Below, piece by piece: positions 62,645 through 64,000 of a stretch of DNA of 64,000 nucleotides (the stretch's first letter is position 1; each line of letters begins with the position of its first letter). The position numbers and the translations under genes were made by a program. The notes below the pieces were generated by a model that was given only the letters and a program-made list of their open reading frames with translations, searched no databases and had not been told where the DNA came from. The stretch is taken from NCBI RefSeq assembly GCF_029873635.1, contig NC_080417.1, positions 28,859,682-28,923,681 of the forward strand, given 5' to 3'. This DNA comes from Malania oleifera. Taxonomy: Eukaryota; Streptophyta; Magnoliopsida; Santalales; Ximeniaceae.

Positions 62645-63002
62645 AGTGGTATCAGAGCCGACAGTTCGTAACTCTGGGTGAGCGACATCATAAAAGTCGA
62701 GATGAGAAGCTAATTCTCCCAATGTGCTAACAGTTGGAGGACCAAGTGTGTGGCTGAGACCAATAAGGATCATTTAGGCTGTGGATGGATCCGAATAGGG
62801 TCAAGACGTGGGAGGTAGGATTGGTTTAGAGGCACGTGAAATGCAATTTGAGGCACGTAAGATGCCAGTGGTAAGACCATGTTGACCTTATTGGTCACAC
62901 CCGATTTTGATAATGACAAATATTGATATTTGATGTTTGTTAAGTGTTTGTGCAGGTTCAAATCAAACTTCCTTGATGGCACTTGAAGAAATAAGAAGAC
63001 TG

Positions 63003-64000
63003 TCACGCCCGGTGAAAATGTAACTAACCTATCCCTGTATCTGATAAAACATCCCAAAGATACAGTACAATGGATGAGGGTCCGACCCCATGGGGTTTCC
63101 AGGCACCTTAAACATATCCAATCACAAACATATACGCAGCTGAAAAAGGTTATTTATATACACATATGCAGTATCATACCAGAGTCTATACAAGAGCAGA
63201 ACATGGCTTTATAAAAAACGTACAAACTGGGTGCCCAACACATCCCAAAATGGCAACCCATCAAAATACAGTCCTAACACTTACCTAGCGCTAAACGCGG
63301 TACACCGGCCACTACGCTCCCTACACTAGTACGCTAGTTCCGGTTACTCGAAGGACCTGTAAAAATGTACATATAGCAGGGATGAGTCACCTCTCAGTAA
63401 GGAAGAACATAGGTTATATCGGTGTGTGGCATTTGAGTGTTATCATGATACACTAACATGCATGGATCAATAATCAAAACAATCACAACAATTCCAGTAT
63501 TTTCACAAACCAAGCAATACAATTTGGTGTCATCACACCCTTCAGCTCGAAACCGGATTGTCTGGTGGTATTTCACACCCTTCGGCCAATGCCGGTTTCA
63601 CACCCTTCGAAAAATGTCGGTGCCCACGGTAACCTGGCATACATCAGCGTTGAACCGGTGCAGATATGGTGTTCGCACACCCTTCGGCTCGAAAGCTGGC
63701 AAATCTAGTAGTATTGCGCACTCTTCGACAAAAGCCAGATTTTCAAACCTAGAACAATTCGGAACCCGTTCCACCAAGATACAACATATGCATGCTCATA
63801 TAACCAAATAAACCACACCCATTTGGTAATCTAAATCATGGTTTCCCAAACAAATACAGTTTAAATAAAGTTAAGGCACAACCATCCCAATATCACAGTA
63901 TAAATCAACATATACCCACGGTTTTCAACAAAACCAGGGATGCAGCCCATCGCCCCCTTTTTTCCAAAAATGTAATAATGAAAAACCCATAGTTTTCTCC
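63003..64000. repeat. Unclassified repeat starting TGTCACGCCCGG, with degenerate CACACCCTTCGGC units
   Basis: A moderate-GC block distinct from its AT-rich flank. It starts TGTCACGCCCGGTGAAAATG and has 'GGGTCCGACCCCATGGGGTT' and 'GCAGGGATGAGTCACCTCTC' phrases that I associate with dispersed plant repeats. From about 63528 to 63740 there are five to six loose copies of 'CACACCCTTCGGCTCGAAA' followed by 'CCGG'. It may be part of an LTR or a larger element continuing beyond the window. No protein is recognised. Confidence 0.5.

Noticed and set aside
63528-63740. Repeat array that might suggest a CRISPR
   Set aside because: The units are degenerate and irregularly spaced and the setting is plant nuclear DNA. 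There are no unique spacers of even length.

Overview
This window is nuclear DNA from a flowering plant. It holds spliced genes with GT-AG introns, a GRAS regulator with a microRNA171 target site, a G-box bZIP factor, an HVA22 gene, plant-type LTR retrotransposons primed by initiator-Met tRNA, an L1-type LINE, tRNA-derived SINEs and Tourist-like MITEs. The species cannot be named from the sequence. Three host genes are well supported. All other long reading frames belong to transposable elements or are chance frames.

Layout: 1-6.0 kb is AT-rich repeat DNA with two SIRE-like copia LTRs. From 6.1 to 23.7 kb on the + strand lies a GBF1-type bZIP gene. It has a promoter with ACGT boxes, a probable non-coding first exon, a leader intron of about 6.4 kb packed with small transposons, and eleven coding exons (13021-23245) that join without a gap into 363 codons. 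From 24.9 to 51.2 kb on the - strand lies an HVA22k-type gene. Its eight short coding exons (585 nt including the stop) are spread over 26 kb because the introns took in a Ty3/gypsy chromovirus, a copia relic, a LINE, SINEs and MITEs. The two genes converge tail to tail. From 51.7 to 55.3 kb is a copia element with both LTRs. From 55.3 to 58.3 kb are a minisatellite and LTR debris. At 59.4-61.0 kb (- strand) is an intronless GRAS gene of the HAM/SCL15 type with an intact miR171 complement. From 61.5 to 64.0 kb are a MITE, a further LTR with primer site, and an unclassified repeat.

The three genes share no obvious pathway. GBF1 binds ACGT-core promoter elements, HVA22 proteins shape ER membranes and are often ABA/stress-responsive, and HAM/SCL15 proteins act in meristem and shoot development under miR171. 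The most notable observations are the miR171 site in a type I-like HAM gene, the transposon-inflated HVA22k introns, the long intron that splits the bZIP domain between basic region and zipper, and a cluster of TGACGTGG-type bZIP boxes in the leader of the copia element. I found no clearly new biological system.
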